Positions 21,704-30,009 of a stretch of DNA of 64,000 nucleotides are shown here, piece after piece (the stretch's first letter is position 1; every line of letters begins with the position of its first letter). Origin of the DNA: Vulcanimicrobium alpinum (GTDB lineage: Bacteria > Vulcanimicrobiota > Vulcanimicrobiia > Vulcanimicrobiales > Vulcanimicrobiaceae); contig NZ_AP025523.1 of assembly GCF_027923555.1 (NCBI RefSeq), positions 3,104,484 to 3,168,483 on the forward strand, read 5' to 3'. Both the position numbers and the translations under genes were made by a program. Under the pieces are notes generated by a model. The model ran no database searches. It had not been told where the DNA came from and worked only from the letters and a program-made list of their open reading frames with translations.

Positions 21704-22125
21704 TACGCGGGGGTCCTTCTGACCGTCATGCGGATCGTCGTCCGCACGATCGGCATTTCTTGAGATTGTGCAAGCGGGAGGCGAATCGACAGAATCCCGT
21801 CGCGGTACTGCGCGACTGCGCCGTCGGCGAGGACGGCAACCGGCAGCCGGATGATCGTCTGAAACTCGCCGTACTGGATCTCTTTGCGCAGCAGCGACGC
21901 GTCACGCGCGACGTCGCGCTGTGCTCGCGCGCCGGCGATTGTAAGGTAGTCGCCGTCGACCGTCACCTTCAGTGAGTCGGCGTCGGCACCGGCAAGTTCG
22001 AGCTGAACGATGACCGCGCGGTCACGCTCGTCCACCAGCACGTCGGTGTTGGGTTCGAAGCAACTGCGCCCGCCGCGCGGCGCGAACAGTTGGGCGAACT
22101 CGCGAAGCTCATCGTGGTTGCGCAC
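21703..22125 (-). CDS. Small heat-shock protein, Hsp20 family
   Basis: A 140-residue alpha-crystallin-domain chaperone. The core runs from PNTDVLVDERDRAVIVQLEL to the DGILSIRLPLAQ strand, the conserved IxI-L/GxLxxxL-type region. It holds unfolding proteins for later refolding or degradation. It is the first gene of a two-gene operon with lon and follows a CIRCE-like inverted repeat 25 bases upstream of its ATG. This suggests HrcA control; hrcA itself is not in the window. Confidence 0.9.
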   Translation of the reverse strand: MRNHDELREFAQLFAPRGGRSCFEPNTDVLVDERDRAVIVQLELAGADADSLKVTVDGDYLTIAGARAQRDVARDASLLRKEIQYGEFQTIIRLPVAVLADGAVAQYRDGILSIRLPLAQSQEMPIVRTTIRMTVRRTPA

Positions 22126-22149
22126 GCATCGGGGTCCTTTTCGTCTGCA

Positions 22150-22176
22150 TTAGCACTCGGTGAAACACACTGCTAG
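22150..22176 (-). promoter_or_regulatory. CIRCE-like HrcA operator upstream of hsp20-lon
   Basis: On the plus strand TTAGCACTC (22150-22158) equals the left half of the CIRCE consensus exactly. After a 9-base spacer, CACTGCTAG (22168-22176) matches 6 of 9 positions of the right half. It lies 24 bases before the hsp20 start codon, the usual place for an HrcA operator. No clear -35/-10 pair was recognised upstream. Confidence 0.75.
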
Positions 22177-22320
22177 GCACGGTGGTTCCAGCCGCCTCCG
22201 CGCCCCGCCTCTCCGTCCGGTAGCGTACCGACGCCCCCGACGGATGCCGGTATCCTCTGTGCACTGTGCCGCTCGGGCCTTCCGAGCGGGCGCCCGCGCA
22301 TTTCGAGGCCTCCTCCCACG

Positions 22321-23022
22321 CTGCAGCTTCTCGACAACGACCTTCTCGGCGCGCTCTCGGCCGCAACCCGCTCGCGCCTCGCCGACGCCTTCGAACGCGT
22401 CCGCCTCGCCCATCGAGCGACCCTGTACGCACCCGGCGACGCCGTCACGTCGGTATATTTCCCGATCGACGCCGTGATCTCGGTCGTCACGGTGATGAGC
22501 GACGGAACGCAAATCGAGACGGTGACCGTCGGCCGCGAGGGGCTCACCGGTGCGCAGGCCCTACTCGACGGGTCGCCGGCGTCGGGGCTCACGTGGTGCC
22601 AAGTCGCCGGCGATGCCTACCGAATCTCGTACACGGCGCTCGCCGAGCTGTGCGGCGTCTACCGCACGCTGCGGGTGCTCGTCGAACGCTATATGAGCGC
22701 GCAAATCGACGTGATGGCCCAGTCGATCGCCTGCAATCGCCTGCATTACGTGAACGAACGCTGCGCGCGCTGGCTGCTGATGACGCACGATCGGGTAGGA
22801 CGCGACGAGTTTCCGCTGACGCACGAAGGGCTCGCGACGAAGCTCGGCGTCCGGCGCGCGGGCGTCAGCATCGCCGCCGCGGCGCTCCAGCAGGCCGGAG
22901 CGATCCGGTACGCCCGCGGGAAGGTCGCGATCGCCGACCGCGCACAACTCGAGGACGCGGCCTGCGAGTGCTACGGCGCGATCAACGACGCGTATCACCG
23001 CAGGAGGCTCGCGGCCTCGTAA
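22321..23022 (+). CDS. Crp/Fnr-family transcriptional regulator, start codon uncertain
   Basis: The protein is about 233 residues. The N-terminal cyclic-nucleotide-binding-type barrel is visible as LLDNDLLGALSAATRSRL, then LYAPGDAVTSVYFPIDAVIS and a GREGLTG loop. The C-terminal winged helix contains LTHEGLATKLGVRRAGVSIA followed by RGKVAIADRAQLE. The cNMP-binding arginine motif is absent, as in many one-component relatives. The reading frame is open from 22177, but there is no ATG, GTG or TTG before 22474, which is already inside the barrel. The family N-terminus fits a CTG at 22321 behind GAGG (22305-22308). Confidence 0.75.
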   Translation: MQLLDNDLLGALSAATRSRLADAFERVRLAHRATLYAPGDAVTSVYFPIDAVISVVTVMSDGTQIETVTVGREGLTGAQALLDGSPASGLTWCQVAGDAYRISYTALAELCGVYRTLRVLVERYMSAQIDVMAQSIACNRLHYVNERCARWLLMTHDRVGRDEFPLTHEGLATKLGVRRAGVSIAAAALQQAGAIRYARGKVAIADRAQLEDAACECYGAINDAYHRRRLAAS

Positions 23023-23164
23023 GTTCTCTCGATGAGCGGACCCGCCGCCGTCGAGCGGACGGGCTCCGGGATGCGCGCGTCGCCCTCGTCGAGACGTGAC
23101 CGCGGCGGGGGCAGGGCTCGCGCTCGCCCGTTCATCCACACCGTCCACAACGCTGTGTGCAAAG

Positions 23165-23177
23165 TAACCTGCGGTTA
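23165..23177. promoter_or_regulatory. Inverted repeat upstream of the BTAD regulator
   Basis: TAACC (23165-23169) and GGTTA (23173-23177) form a perfect 5-bp dyad with a 3-base spacer in the 251-base intergenic region before the BTAD regulator gene. A larger GTGTGC/GCACAC pair brackets it. It could be an autoregulatory site; nothing else was recognised in this gap. Confidence 0.3.
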
Positions 23178-23273
23178 ATGTAAGCAAGCACACGACTCGT
23201 CAGCGGACAAACGGGGACGCGCTCAGCGGCGACGAAAGTCGGCGCCTTCCTGTTCGCCGAAGCACTTTCACGC

Positions 23274-26147
23274 ATGCCATTGGACGCGACCGCCGCCAGC
23301 GAGACGAGCAGCGACCTCCTCCGGACGTCGCTGCTCGAACGCGTCCGGGCGGCCCGTCCGTCGATCGTCTCGCTCGTCGCGCCGGCGGGTTTCGGAAAAT
23401 CGACCCTGGTGCGCCAGCTCCTCGCGGAAATCCCGGCGGTGGCGGTCTGCAACTGCGCCGGCGTGACCTCCGACGTCGAACTCGCGCGGCGGATCGTCCC
23501 GGCGCTCGCCGACGAGACGCAGGAACGCAGCGCGAACCTCGCGCAAAGCGAGACGATGCTCGGCGACGGCCACGCGTCCGCCGCCGAGCGTGTCGAAGTT
23601 GCGCTCGCTGCTTGGCGCGTGCGCACGCACCCCTCCGCGTTCGTGTTTGAGAACGCCGAGGACGCGATCCGCGATCCGGGCGCGCGCGAGTTTCTGGCGC
23701 GGCTGCTCGCGAACCGCCCCGAACCGCGCACCGTCGTGATCTGCTCGCGCGAATCGCCGCGCATGCATCTCTCGCGCTTCGCGCCGCCGCATCAGATCCT
23801 GACGCTGCGCGCCAACGATCTCGCCTTCACCGGCGAGGAAATCGCCGCGATCTTCGCGCCGATCGACGCGCGCCCGGAGGTCGTCGAGCGCGTCCGTCAG
23901 ATCTCGGCGGGGTGGCCGATCGCGGTGTTGCTGCTGGCGCGCTTCGCGCACGAAGGGCGGCTCGACGCGCTGCTCGACAAACTCGACGACATCGCGTACG
24001 AAGAACTGCACGAGTACCTCGCCGATCAGGTGCTCGGCACCGCGTCGCCGGCGATCACCGACGGCCTCCTGACGTGCGCCGCGATCCCCAATGCGAACGA
24101 GCGCGACGTGCGGCTGGCGTTCGCCTGCAACGACGCCTTCGAGACGTTTCTCACGTTTCAGAAGACTTCGCCGTTCGTCACGCGCGATGCCGACGCGGCA
24201 TTTCACGTCCACCCGCTCGTCGCGTCGACCCTCCTCGAACGGCATCCCGCGCGGGTCGAGGCACTGCTCGCGCCGGTCGCGACCGCGTACGTGACCGCCG
24301 GAGAATACCAGCGCGCCGCGGAAATCCACCTTGCGCGCGGCGATCAGACAGCCGCCGCCGAGATCCTCGAGCGGATCGAGGTGATCGAGGACGAGGGCCC
24401 GTCGATCGCCTACGCCTGCGTCCTCGCCGCGCTCGCCCGCGCCGTTGTCCTGCGCTATCCGCGCGTCTGGTCGGTCACCGCACTGATGCGCACGTTCACC
24501 GTCGACGCGCGCCTGCTGCTCGAGGAGGTCGAGGCGATCTGGTCGCGCCTGCCGTCGGACGCGCCGCCGATCGTGCGCATCTATCTGTACGTCTTCCGCG
24601 TGCTGATGCGCAGCTACGTCGGCGAGTTCGAGAGCGCGCTCGCGTTGGTCGACGAGTTTCGCGCGCAGATCGCGGCGCCCGACGTTCCGTCGACGCGGAT
24701 GCACGGCTGGCTGCTGTACCTGCGCTCGCTGATGACGGCGCGCCTGGGCCGCACCCGCGAAGCGGAGCGCGATCTCGAAGCGGCGTGGCCGTTCGTCAAA
24801 GCGATGCACATCATGGCGTCCGGGACGCTGCTGACGCTCGGCGCCGACATCGCGCGCGTCCGCGGCGACCGGGCGACGGAAAAAGAACGAATCGACCGCG
24901 CGATCGAACACGTCCGCAAGACCAGCTTCAGCAACTTCATCGCGTTCGACGAAGCCGAGGCAACGTTCGGCGCGTGGCTGGCGGCCGACGAAGCCGACTA
25001 CACCCAGCATGCGTTCGCGCTCGAGGTCGAGGTCGAGCGCGAAGGGGTGCGCGGGTTCGCATTCTTCTCCGCCTGCGTGCGCGGTCACGAACGTTCTCCC
25101 CAGCAGGCCGATCACGTGAAGTGGGTCGCGTGCGGCTACCTGATCAAAGCGGCGAACGCCGACGACGCCGCGACCGCGCTGCGCTGCGCGGACCTCGCGC
25201 GCGAGGCGGCGGCGTCGTATCGCGCGCCGTTCATGCAGGTGCTCGCCGCGCTCGCGGTCGCCGAACTCAACCCGTCGCGACGCCGCGCGCTGCACGCCGA
25301 GGCCGCCGCCTTCGGCGCGCGCATCGACGCGCCGGAGCTCCACGCGGCGATCGCGTCGATCGCGCGCGGCGAAGTCGGCGGTTTTCTGGCACCGTTCGTC
25401 AAGCGCTACCGCCGCGAAGGCGCCGACGCCTCGCGCACGGGGATCGCCGTCGAACTCGTCACGGGTCGCGTGCTGCGTAACGGCGAGGCGGTGACGCTCG
25501 CCGAGCGCGAGCACGCGTTGCTCACCGCGGTCGCGATGCGTCCCGACGCCGTCTCGCGCGAACGGCTCACCGACCTGCTGTGGCCCGATCTCTCGGAGAG
25601 CGCGGCGCGCAACGCCTTCCACGTCTGCCTGCACCGCCTCAAAGCACGGCTCGGCAACGAGAACGCGGTGGTGCGCACGCGCGACGGCTACCGGCTGGGC
25701 AACGACGTGCGCGTCGACCTGTGGGACATCGACCGCAGCGTCGGCATGCTGCGTACGGCCGGCGGCGTCGACCGGCAGCAGGCCGTCGCCCTGCGGGGCC
25801 TCTACGATCGCCTGCGCGCGCAGCGGCCGGCGAAGTTCGACAGCTGGGAATGGTTCGAGCCGACCGAACGGCACCTGCGCGAACTGCGCTGCGAAGTCGC
25901 GCAGGCGCTGGCGAAACACGCGTTCGACCAGGGCCGCACGCAGGACGCGCTTGCGCTGTGTCACGAGATGATCGCGTACGATCCGTGCGACGAGCCCGCG
26001 CGCGAGATCGCGATCCGCGCCTACCTCGAAGCCGGCGACCGCGCCGCCGCGCTGCGGCATTTCCGCCAGTATCGCGACGTGCTGATGGCGGAGCTGCAGT
26101 GCGAACCCTCCGATTCGCTCGCGCAACTCGTCGGCGCGACGGCCTGA
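23274..26147 (+). CDS. Large STAND-type regulator with MalT-like ATPase, helical repeats and C-terminal BTAD DNA-binding module
   Basis: A 957-residue one-component signal regulator. An N-terminal P-loop APAGFGKSTLVRQLL (about residues 36-50) and arm region resemble MalT/STAND ATPases. Residues about 350-700 form TPR-like helical repeats. Residues about 725-957 hold a winged helix (LTDLLWPDLSESAARNAFHV, then LHRLKARLGNENAVVRTRDGY) and a bacterial transcriptional activation domain with TPR helices. DNA binding by the SARP/BTAD-type domain at the C-terminus reverses the usual SARP order. The gene is single, behind a dyad-bearing intergenic region. Ligand and targets are unknown. Confidence 0.85.
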   Translation: MPLDATAASETSSDLLRTSLLERVRAARPSIVSLVAPAGFGKSTLVRQLLAEIPAVAVCNCAGVTSDVELARRIVPALADETQERSANLAQSETMLGDGHASAAERVEVALAAWRVRTHPSAFVFENAEDAIRDPGAREFLARLLANRPEPRTVVICSRESPRMHLSRFAPPHQILTLRANDLAFTGEEIAAIFAPIDARPEVVERVRQISAGWPIAVLLLARFAHEGRLDALLDKLDDIAYEELHEYLADQVLGTASPAITDGLLTCAAIPNANERDVRLAFACNDAFETFLTFQKTSPFVTRDADAAFHVHPLVASTLLERHPARVEALLAPVATAYVTAGEYQRAAEIHLARGDQTAAAEILERIEVIEDEGPSIAYACVLAALARAVVLRYPRVWSVTALMRTFTVDARLLLEEVEAIWSRLPSDAPPIVRIYLYVFRVLMRSYVGEFESALALVDEFRAQIAAPDVPSTRMHGWLLYLRSLMTARLGRTREAERDLEAAWPFVKAMHIMASGTLLTLGADIARVRGDRATEKERIDRAIEHVRKTSFSNFIAFDEAEATFGAWLAADEADYTQHAFALEVEVEREGVRGFAFFSACVRGHERSPQQADHVKWVACGYLIKAANADDAATALRCADLAREAAASYRAPFMQVLAALAVAELNPSRRRALHAEAAAFGARIDAPELHAAIASIARGEVGGFLAPFVKRYRREGADASRTGIAVELVTGRVLRNGEAVTLAEREHALLTAVAMRPDAVSRERLTDLLWPDLSESAARNAFHVCLHRLKARLGNENAVVRTRDGYRLGNDVRVDLWDIDRSVGMLRTAGGVDRQQAVALRGLYDRLRAQRPAKFDSWEWFEPTERHLRELRCEVAQALAKHAFDQGRTQDALALCHEMIAYDPCDEPAREIAIRAYLEAGDRAAALRHFRQYRDVLMAELQCEPSDSLAQLVGATA

Positions 26148-26157
26148 CGAATGCGGC

Positions 26158-26901
26158 TCAGTCCGTCTCGCGCGCGTTGAGATCGACGAGTTCGCCGTTG
26201 ATCCCGGTGCCGCGGTCGCTGGCGAGGAACGCGAGTACGTCGGCGACCTCCTGCGGCGTCGCGGCCGCCTTGAAGTCGTCCTCGGAATAGTACGGCCGCG
26301 TCTCGGGCGTCTGCACGCCGCCCAGGACGACGGCGTTCGCGACGATCCCGTCGGCTTTGTGTTCGCGCGCGATCGCCCGCATCAGGATGTTGACGGCGGC
26401 CTTGGCCGCGCCGAAGAGCCCGCGGCCCGGCGCCGGATCGCGTGACGATCCGGCCGTGACGACCACGATGCGACCGCGCGAGCGGGCGCCGTCGCGATAG
26501 GGCTGCGCGAGCATCGCGCGCAGCGCGGGGATGCTGAAGTTGTAGGCGGTTTCGGCAAAGGCGGCGAGGTTGTGCCGAAGGTCGTCGAGGGTCGATTCGA
26601 CGAGGCGCGATGTGCGCGCGTCACCGGCGAGGCTGACCGCCGCGTCGATCCGGCCGAAGCGCTCGACGCAGCCGGCGATCGCCGCCGCCGCCTGCTCCGG
26701 CGCGTTGAGATCGGCGACGAACGGGATCGCGGCGGCGCGCTCGTCGCCGTCGAGCACCGCGTCGATCGCGGTGCGCGCGCTCTCAAGCGAACGCGAAAGC
26801 ACCAGCACACGCGCACCTTCGCGCACGAGCGCGGCGAGGGTCGCTTTGCCGACGCGGCCCGTTCCGCCCGCCAGCACGATCGCGTCACCGTCGAAGAGCA
26901 T
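26158..26901 (-). CDS. SDR-fold protein with catalytic Tyr replaced by Phe
   Basis: A 247-residue Rossmann-fold short-chain dehydrogenase. The cofactor motif is AGGTGRVGKATL, and SLAGDAR, VTAGSS (catalytic serine about residue 152) and ANAVVLGGVQTPET are present. In the YxxxK position the sequence is FGAAK (Phe163, Lys167), so the acid/base tyrosine is missing. It may have lost dehydrogenase activity, become a binding or regulatory protein, or use another residue. Its start lies inside the end of tag on the same strand (17-base overlap), so both are probably co-transcribed. Confidence 0.8.
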   Translation of the reverse strand: MLFDGDAIVLAGGTGRVGKATLAALVREGARVLVLSRSLESARTAIDAVLDGDERAAAIPFVADLNAPEQAAAAIAGCVERFGRIDAAVSLAGDARTSRLVESTLDDLRHNLAAFAETAYNFSIPALRAMLAQPYRDGARSRGRIVVVTAGSSRDPAPGRGLFGAAKAAVNILMRAIAREHKADGIVANAVVLGGVQTPETRPYYSEDDFKAAATPQEVADVLAFLASDRGTGINGELVDLNARETD

Positions 26902-27478
26902 GGGTCACTCGTTTCTTTCCGGCCGGCGCGGCGGCGCGAAAACAGTCGGCACTGTGGTCGTCGACGACGCCGACCGCCTGCAGCAGCGCGTAGACGATCG
27001 ACGATCCGACGAAGCCGAAGCCGCGCTTGCGCAAATCTTTGCTGATGCGGTCCGAGAGCTCGGTGCGCGCTGGAACCTCGTCGCGCGTCCGCGGGCGATT
27101 CACGATCGGCGTGCCGTCGACGAACGACCACAAATACGCGTCGAACGATCCGCACTCGCGCTGAACCGCGAGAAACGCTTTCGCGTTGGCGATCGACCAG
27201 CGGACCTTCGCCGCGTTCCGCACGATGCCGGCGTCATTCATCAGGCGCGCGACATCGCGATCGCCGAAACGCGCGACGTTCGCCGGATCGAAGCCGCGGT
27301 ACGCGGCGCGGTAGGCGTCGCGCTTACGCAGAATCGTGTTCCACGACAAACCCGCCTGCGCGCCTTCGAGGATGAGGAACTCGAAGAGCCGCAGGTCGTC
27401 GTGTACGGGCACGCCCCACTCGCCGTCGTGATAGATCACGTCGAGTGGATCGGTCGCCCACGCGCAGCGAATCGGCAT
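26885..27478 (-). CDS. tag: DNA-3-methyladenine glycosylase I
   Basis: A 197-residue HhH-superfamily base-excision enzyme that removes 3-methyladenine from alkylated DNA. It begins with the family's RCAWATDPLDVIYHDGEWG. The zinc snap is formed by the cysteine in RCAW, the histidine in YHDGEWG, and the HSADC pair near the C-terminus. FEFLILEGAQAGLSW and GFGFVGSSIVYALLQAVGVVDDH match Tag. It is the first gene of a short operon with the SDR-like gene. Confidence 0.93.
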   Translation of the reverse strand: MPIRCAWATDPLDVIYHDGEWGVPVHDDLRLFEFLILEGAQAGLSWNTILRKRDAYRAAYRGFDPANVARFGDRDVARLMNDAGIVRNAAKVRWSIANAKAFLAVQRECGSFDAYLWSFVDGTPIVNRPRTRDEVPARTELSDRISKDLRKRGFGFVGSSIVYALLQAVGVVDDHSADCFRAAAPAGKKRVTHALRR

Positions 27479-27630
27479 CGCCGCTCACAACCGCGCCGCA
27501 CGCGGAGCGGTTGCCGTGCAGGCGGGCGGGCGGCCGGCGCACCGGCGGCATGCGACCGCGTTACATCCGCCGGCCGGACGCGTAGCATGCGTGGGCGACG
27601 GCCGATGTGCCGCGCAAGGGAGAGGGCGCC

Positions 27631-28233
27631 ATGCTCGCACAAGATGGATCGTCATCGCCGTGGTCGTTATCGTCGTGATCGCGGCCGCGGTCGTCATCGC
27701 GCAGCGCCGTCGCTCGCAAGGTTTGCGCGAACGATTCGGTCCGGAATACGATCGCACCGCGCAGGAGATGGGTTCGCCGCGGCGAGCGGAAGTTGAACTC
27801 GCGCGCCGCGAGAATCGCTACCGATCGCTGGACATCCGGCCGCTCACGCCCGGCGCGCGCGATCGCTACGCCGAGTCGTGGCGCGCGGTGCAGGCGAAGT
27901 TCGTCGACGATCCGGGCGCTGCCGTGACCGACGCCGACCGCCTGGTAAACGAAGTGATGCGTGACCGCGGCTATCCGGTCGACGACACGGCGCATCGATG
28001 GACGATCTCTCCGTCGAGCACGCGCGCGTGCTCGACAACTACCGCACCGCTACCGCAATCGCACAGCGCAATGCGCGTGGCGAGGCGACGACCGAAGAAA
28101 TGCGCCAGGCGCTGGTTTCGTACCGCGCGCTGTTCAACGATTTGCTCGGCACCGATCCCGTGCAGAGCGGAACCGTCGAAGGCCGCATCGTCGAACCGGC
28201 CGCGCCGAGGACGCACAGGAAGTACGCTCATGA
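27631..28233 (+). pseudogene. Decayed gene for a membrane-anchored protein of unknown function
   Basis: A good ribosome site (GGGAGAGG, 27618-27625) precedes the ATG at 27631, but the frame is lost within four codons. Past a shift near 27641 the coding sequence continues as one membrane helix (RWIVIAVVVIVVIAAAVVIA), basic residues, and a cytoplasmic helical part ending RDRGYPVDD. A second shift near 27998 leads to DDLSVEHARVLDNYR and TTEEMRQALVSYRALF. A third near 28205 is needed to reach the ending AEDAQEVRS and a TGA at 28231-28233. It is followed by a partner gene with an ATGA overlap. The family looks like small actinobacterial-type membrane proteins of unknown function. Confidence 0.6.
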
Positions 28234-28636
28234 ACGACCGCGCCAACCTGGGGACCGACGACGACCGCCGCAGCGCCGACCACGACTGCGACCGCCGACC
28301 AGCGCATCCCGACCGAACGCGGCGATGTCGCGGACGCCGCGGCGCAGGCGCAGAGCACGGACGGCGGCGACGTGGAACTGCTCCCGAGCGACGCACTCAA
28401 TGATTTCCGCACGCGCTGGGACCGCGTCCAAGTGATGTTCGTCGACGAGCCGCGCGACGCGGTCCAGCAAGCACACGATCTCGTCGACGAGGTCGTCACC
28501 CGGCTCACCGAGCGTTTCTCGAAGCAGCGCGAGGGCCGGATGGGACCGGGACGCGGGCGAGGACGTCTCGACCGATGGCCTGCTCATCGCGCTCCAGCGC
28601 TACCGCTCGTACTTCGACCGCCTGCTCTCCGCGTAA
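28230..28636 (+). pseudogene. Decayed partner gene, soluble helical protein of unknown function
   Basis: ATG 28230 starts MNDRANLGTDDDRRSA; a shift near 28275 is needed to continue as TADQRIPTERGDVADAA and then LNDFRTRWDRVQVMFVDEP and AHDLVDEVVTRLTERFSKQ. Another shift near 28540 leads to WDRDAGEDVSTDGLLIALQ and RYRSYFDRLLSA with TAA at 28634-28636. The RW-x-FVDEP segment repeats a motif of the upstream gene (SWRAVQAKFVDDP), so the two are paralogous halves. Function unknown. Confidence 0.55.
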
Positions 28637-28684
28637 CGGCCGGCTCAGTCGCCCGGGTTTTTTAGAGTTCTTTCACATTCGGCA

Positions 28685-28719
28685 CCTACGGTCGTTCCAT
28701 GACGCTGAACGACCGTAGG
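28685..28719 (+). promoter_or_regulatory. Perfect 13-bp hairpin covering the ribosome binding site of the lipoprotein gene
   Basis: CCTACGGTCGTTC (28685-28697) pairs perfectly with GAACGACCGTAGG (28707-28719) around a 9-base loop. The Shine-Dalgarno sequence AGGAG (28717-28721) has its AGG inside the right arm, 6 bases before the ATG at 28728. In RNA this would hide the ribosome site; in DNA it could also be a dimer operator. No U-run follows, so it is not a terminator. Confidence 0.7.
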
Positions 28720-28727
28720 AGCCGCCG

Positions 28728-29936
28728 ATGATTCGCGATGTTCGCCCGCTCGTCGCCGCCGTGTTCATCCCGGCGGCGATTGCACTCGCCTCCTGCTCCG
28801 GGGGCGGCGGTTCCGGCCCGTCCCCGGCAACGATCCCGAACACGCCCGCCGCGAGCGCGATGCAGAGCACGCGCGGGACCGCAACGACGACGTCTTCGGC
28901 GCAGACGCCGGGCGACGCCGGCTCGATCCTGCAGACGCTGCACAAGATCACCACGATCGGATCGACGGTCGATCCGATCAACGGCGATCAGAATCCCTAC
29001 GGCCTGACGATCGCGCCGATCACGAAGGGCTTGCTGCAAGCCGGCGATCTCGTGATCTGCAACTTCAACGACGCCGCCAACGTGCAGGGCAACGGCACGA
29101 CGATCGAAGCGCTGCACCCGGTGCCGGGTTCGACGCCGCTGCACATCGCGCAGAATGCGGCGCTGCTCGGCTGCGACGCGCTGGCACTGAGCTCAGGCGA
29201 CGGTATCTGGGCCGCCGCGTTCGGCGCCAACGACAACCCGATCGTCTCGGCGACCGGCGCACTCGTCACCGCGATCGCAAGCGGTCCGTGGCACCATCCG
29301 TGGGGCCAGGCGTTCAGCGCGACGGCCGGACCGTTCGGCGCATCGGGCGCGTTCTACGCCAGCAACGCGGGCGACGGCAGCATCGTGCGCATCGACCTGA
29401 ATCCGGGCAAACCGTTCGCGTTCGACGTGATCGCGACGGGCTTTCCGGTCAACGGCGGCGCACCCGGCAGCATCCTCGCGCCGTCGGGGCTGACGTACGA
29501 TCCGAACGGCGACCGCCTGTACGTGATCGACGGTGTCGACAACAGCATCACCGCACTCGAGCACGTCGGGCAGATCCCCGCCGGCGGCGTCCACGTCAGC
29601 GGCTCGTCGTTCACCGGCCCGTTCGCGTCGTCGGCTCGCCGCGTCTTCGCGGGCGCACCGCTCAACGGTCCGATCAGCGCGGCGCTGCTCCCTAACGGCA
29701 ACCTCGTCGTCGGCAACACGCTCGACCCCGACGGGACGAACCTGCTCGTCGAGGTCACGCCGAGCGGTCGCGTCCTCGCGAAGCGCAACGTCGACAAGGG
29801 GGCATCCGGCGCGATCTTCGGGATCGCGGTGAGCGGGACGGCGGGAGAGCCGAACAACGTCAAGATCTACTTCAACGACGACAACGACAACACGGTGAAG
29901 GTGCTGACGTCGGGCGAGTTCGACGCGAAAACGTAG
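28728..29936 (+). CDS. Lipoprotein with NHL/beta-propeller-like repeats
   Basis: A 402-residue exported protein. The signal peptide ends in the lipobox LASC (Cys at about residue 23), followed by a Gly/Ser/Pro/Thr-rich linker to about residue 60. The rest has recurring blades of the type GLTYDPNGDRLYVID, AALLPNGNLVVGN and IFGIAVSG, as in NHL/SMP-30-like propellers. It is anchored in a membrane facing outward; ligand or activity unknown. The start is set by AGGAG 6 bases upstream, which is embedded in the 13-bp hairpin. Confidence 0.75.
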   Translation: MIRDVRPLVAAVFIPAAIALASCSGGGGSGPSPATIPNTPAASAMQSTRGTATTTSSAQTPGDAGSILQTLHKITTIGSTVDPINGDQNPYGLTIAPITKGLLQAGDLVICNFNDAANVQGNGTTIEALHPVPGSTPLHIAQNAALLGCDALALSSGDGIWAAAFGANDNPIVSATGALVTAIASGPWHHPWGQAFSATAGPFGASGAFYASNAGDGSIVRIDLNPGKPFAFDVIATGFPVNGGAPGSILAPSGLTYDPNGDRLYVIDGVDNSITALEHVGQIPAGGVHVSGSSFTGPFASSARRVFAGAPLNGPISAALLPNGNLVVGNTLDPDGTNLLVEVTPSGRVLAKRNVDKGASGAIFGIAVSGTAGEPNNVKIYFNDDNDNTVKVLTSGEFDAKT

Positions 29937-29968
29937 CGGCTGCCCGACCCGCAGAACAGAACGCGAAG

Positions 29969-29995
29969 GCCCCGCGGGATCGCTCCCTGCGGGGC
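29969..29995. terminator. Bidirectional hairpin between convergent lipoprotein and groEL genes
   Basis: GCCCCGC (29969-29975) pairs with GCGGGGC (29989-29995), and inside it GGGA pairs with TCCC around a 4-base loop with one bulge. It lies between two convergent genes, the natural place for a shared terminator. Only short pyrimidine stretches flank it, so termination strength is uncertain. Confidence 0.6.
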
Positions 29996-30009
29996 ATTCG
30001 TGTGCGCTG

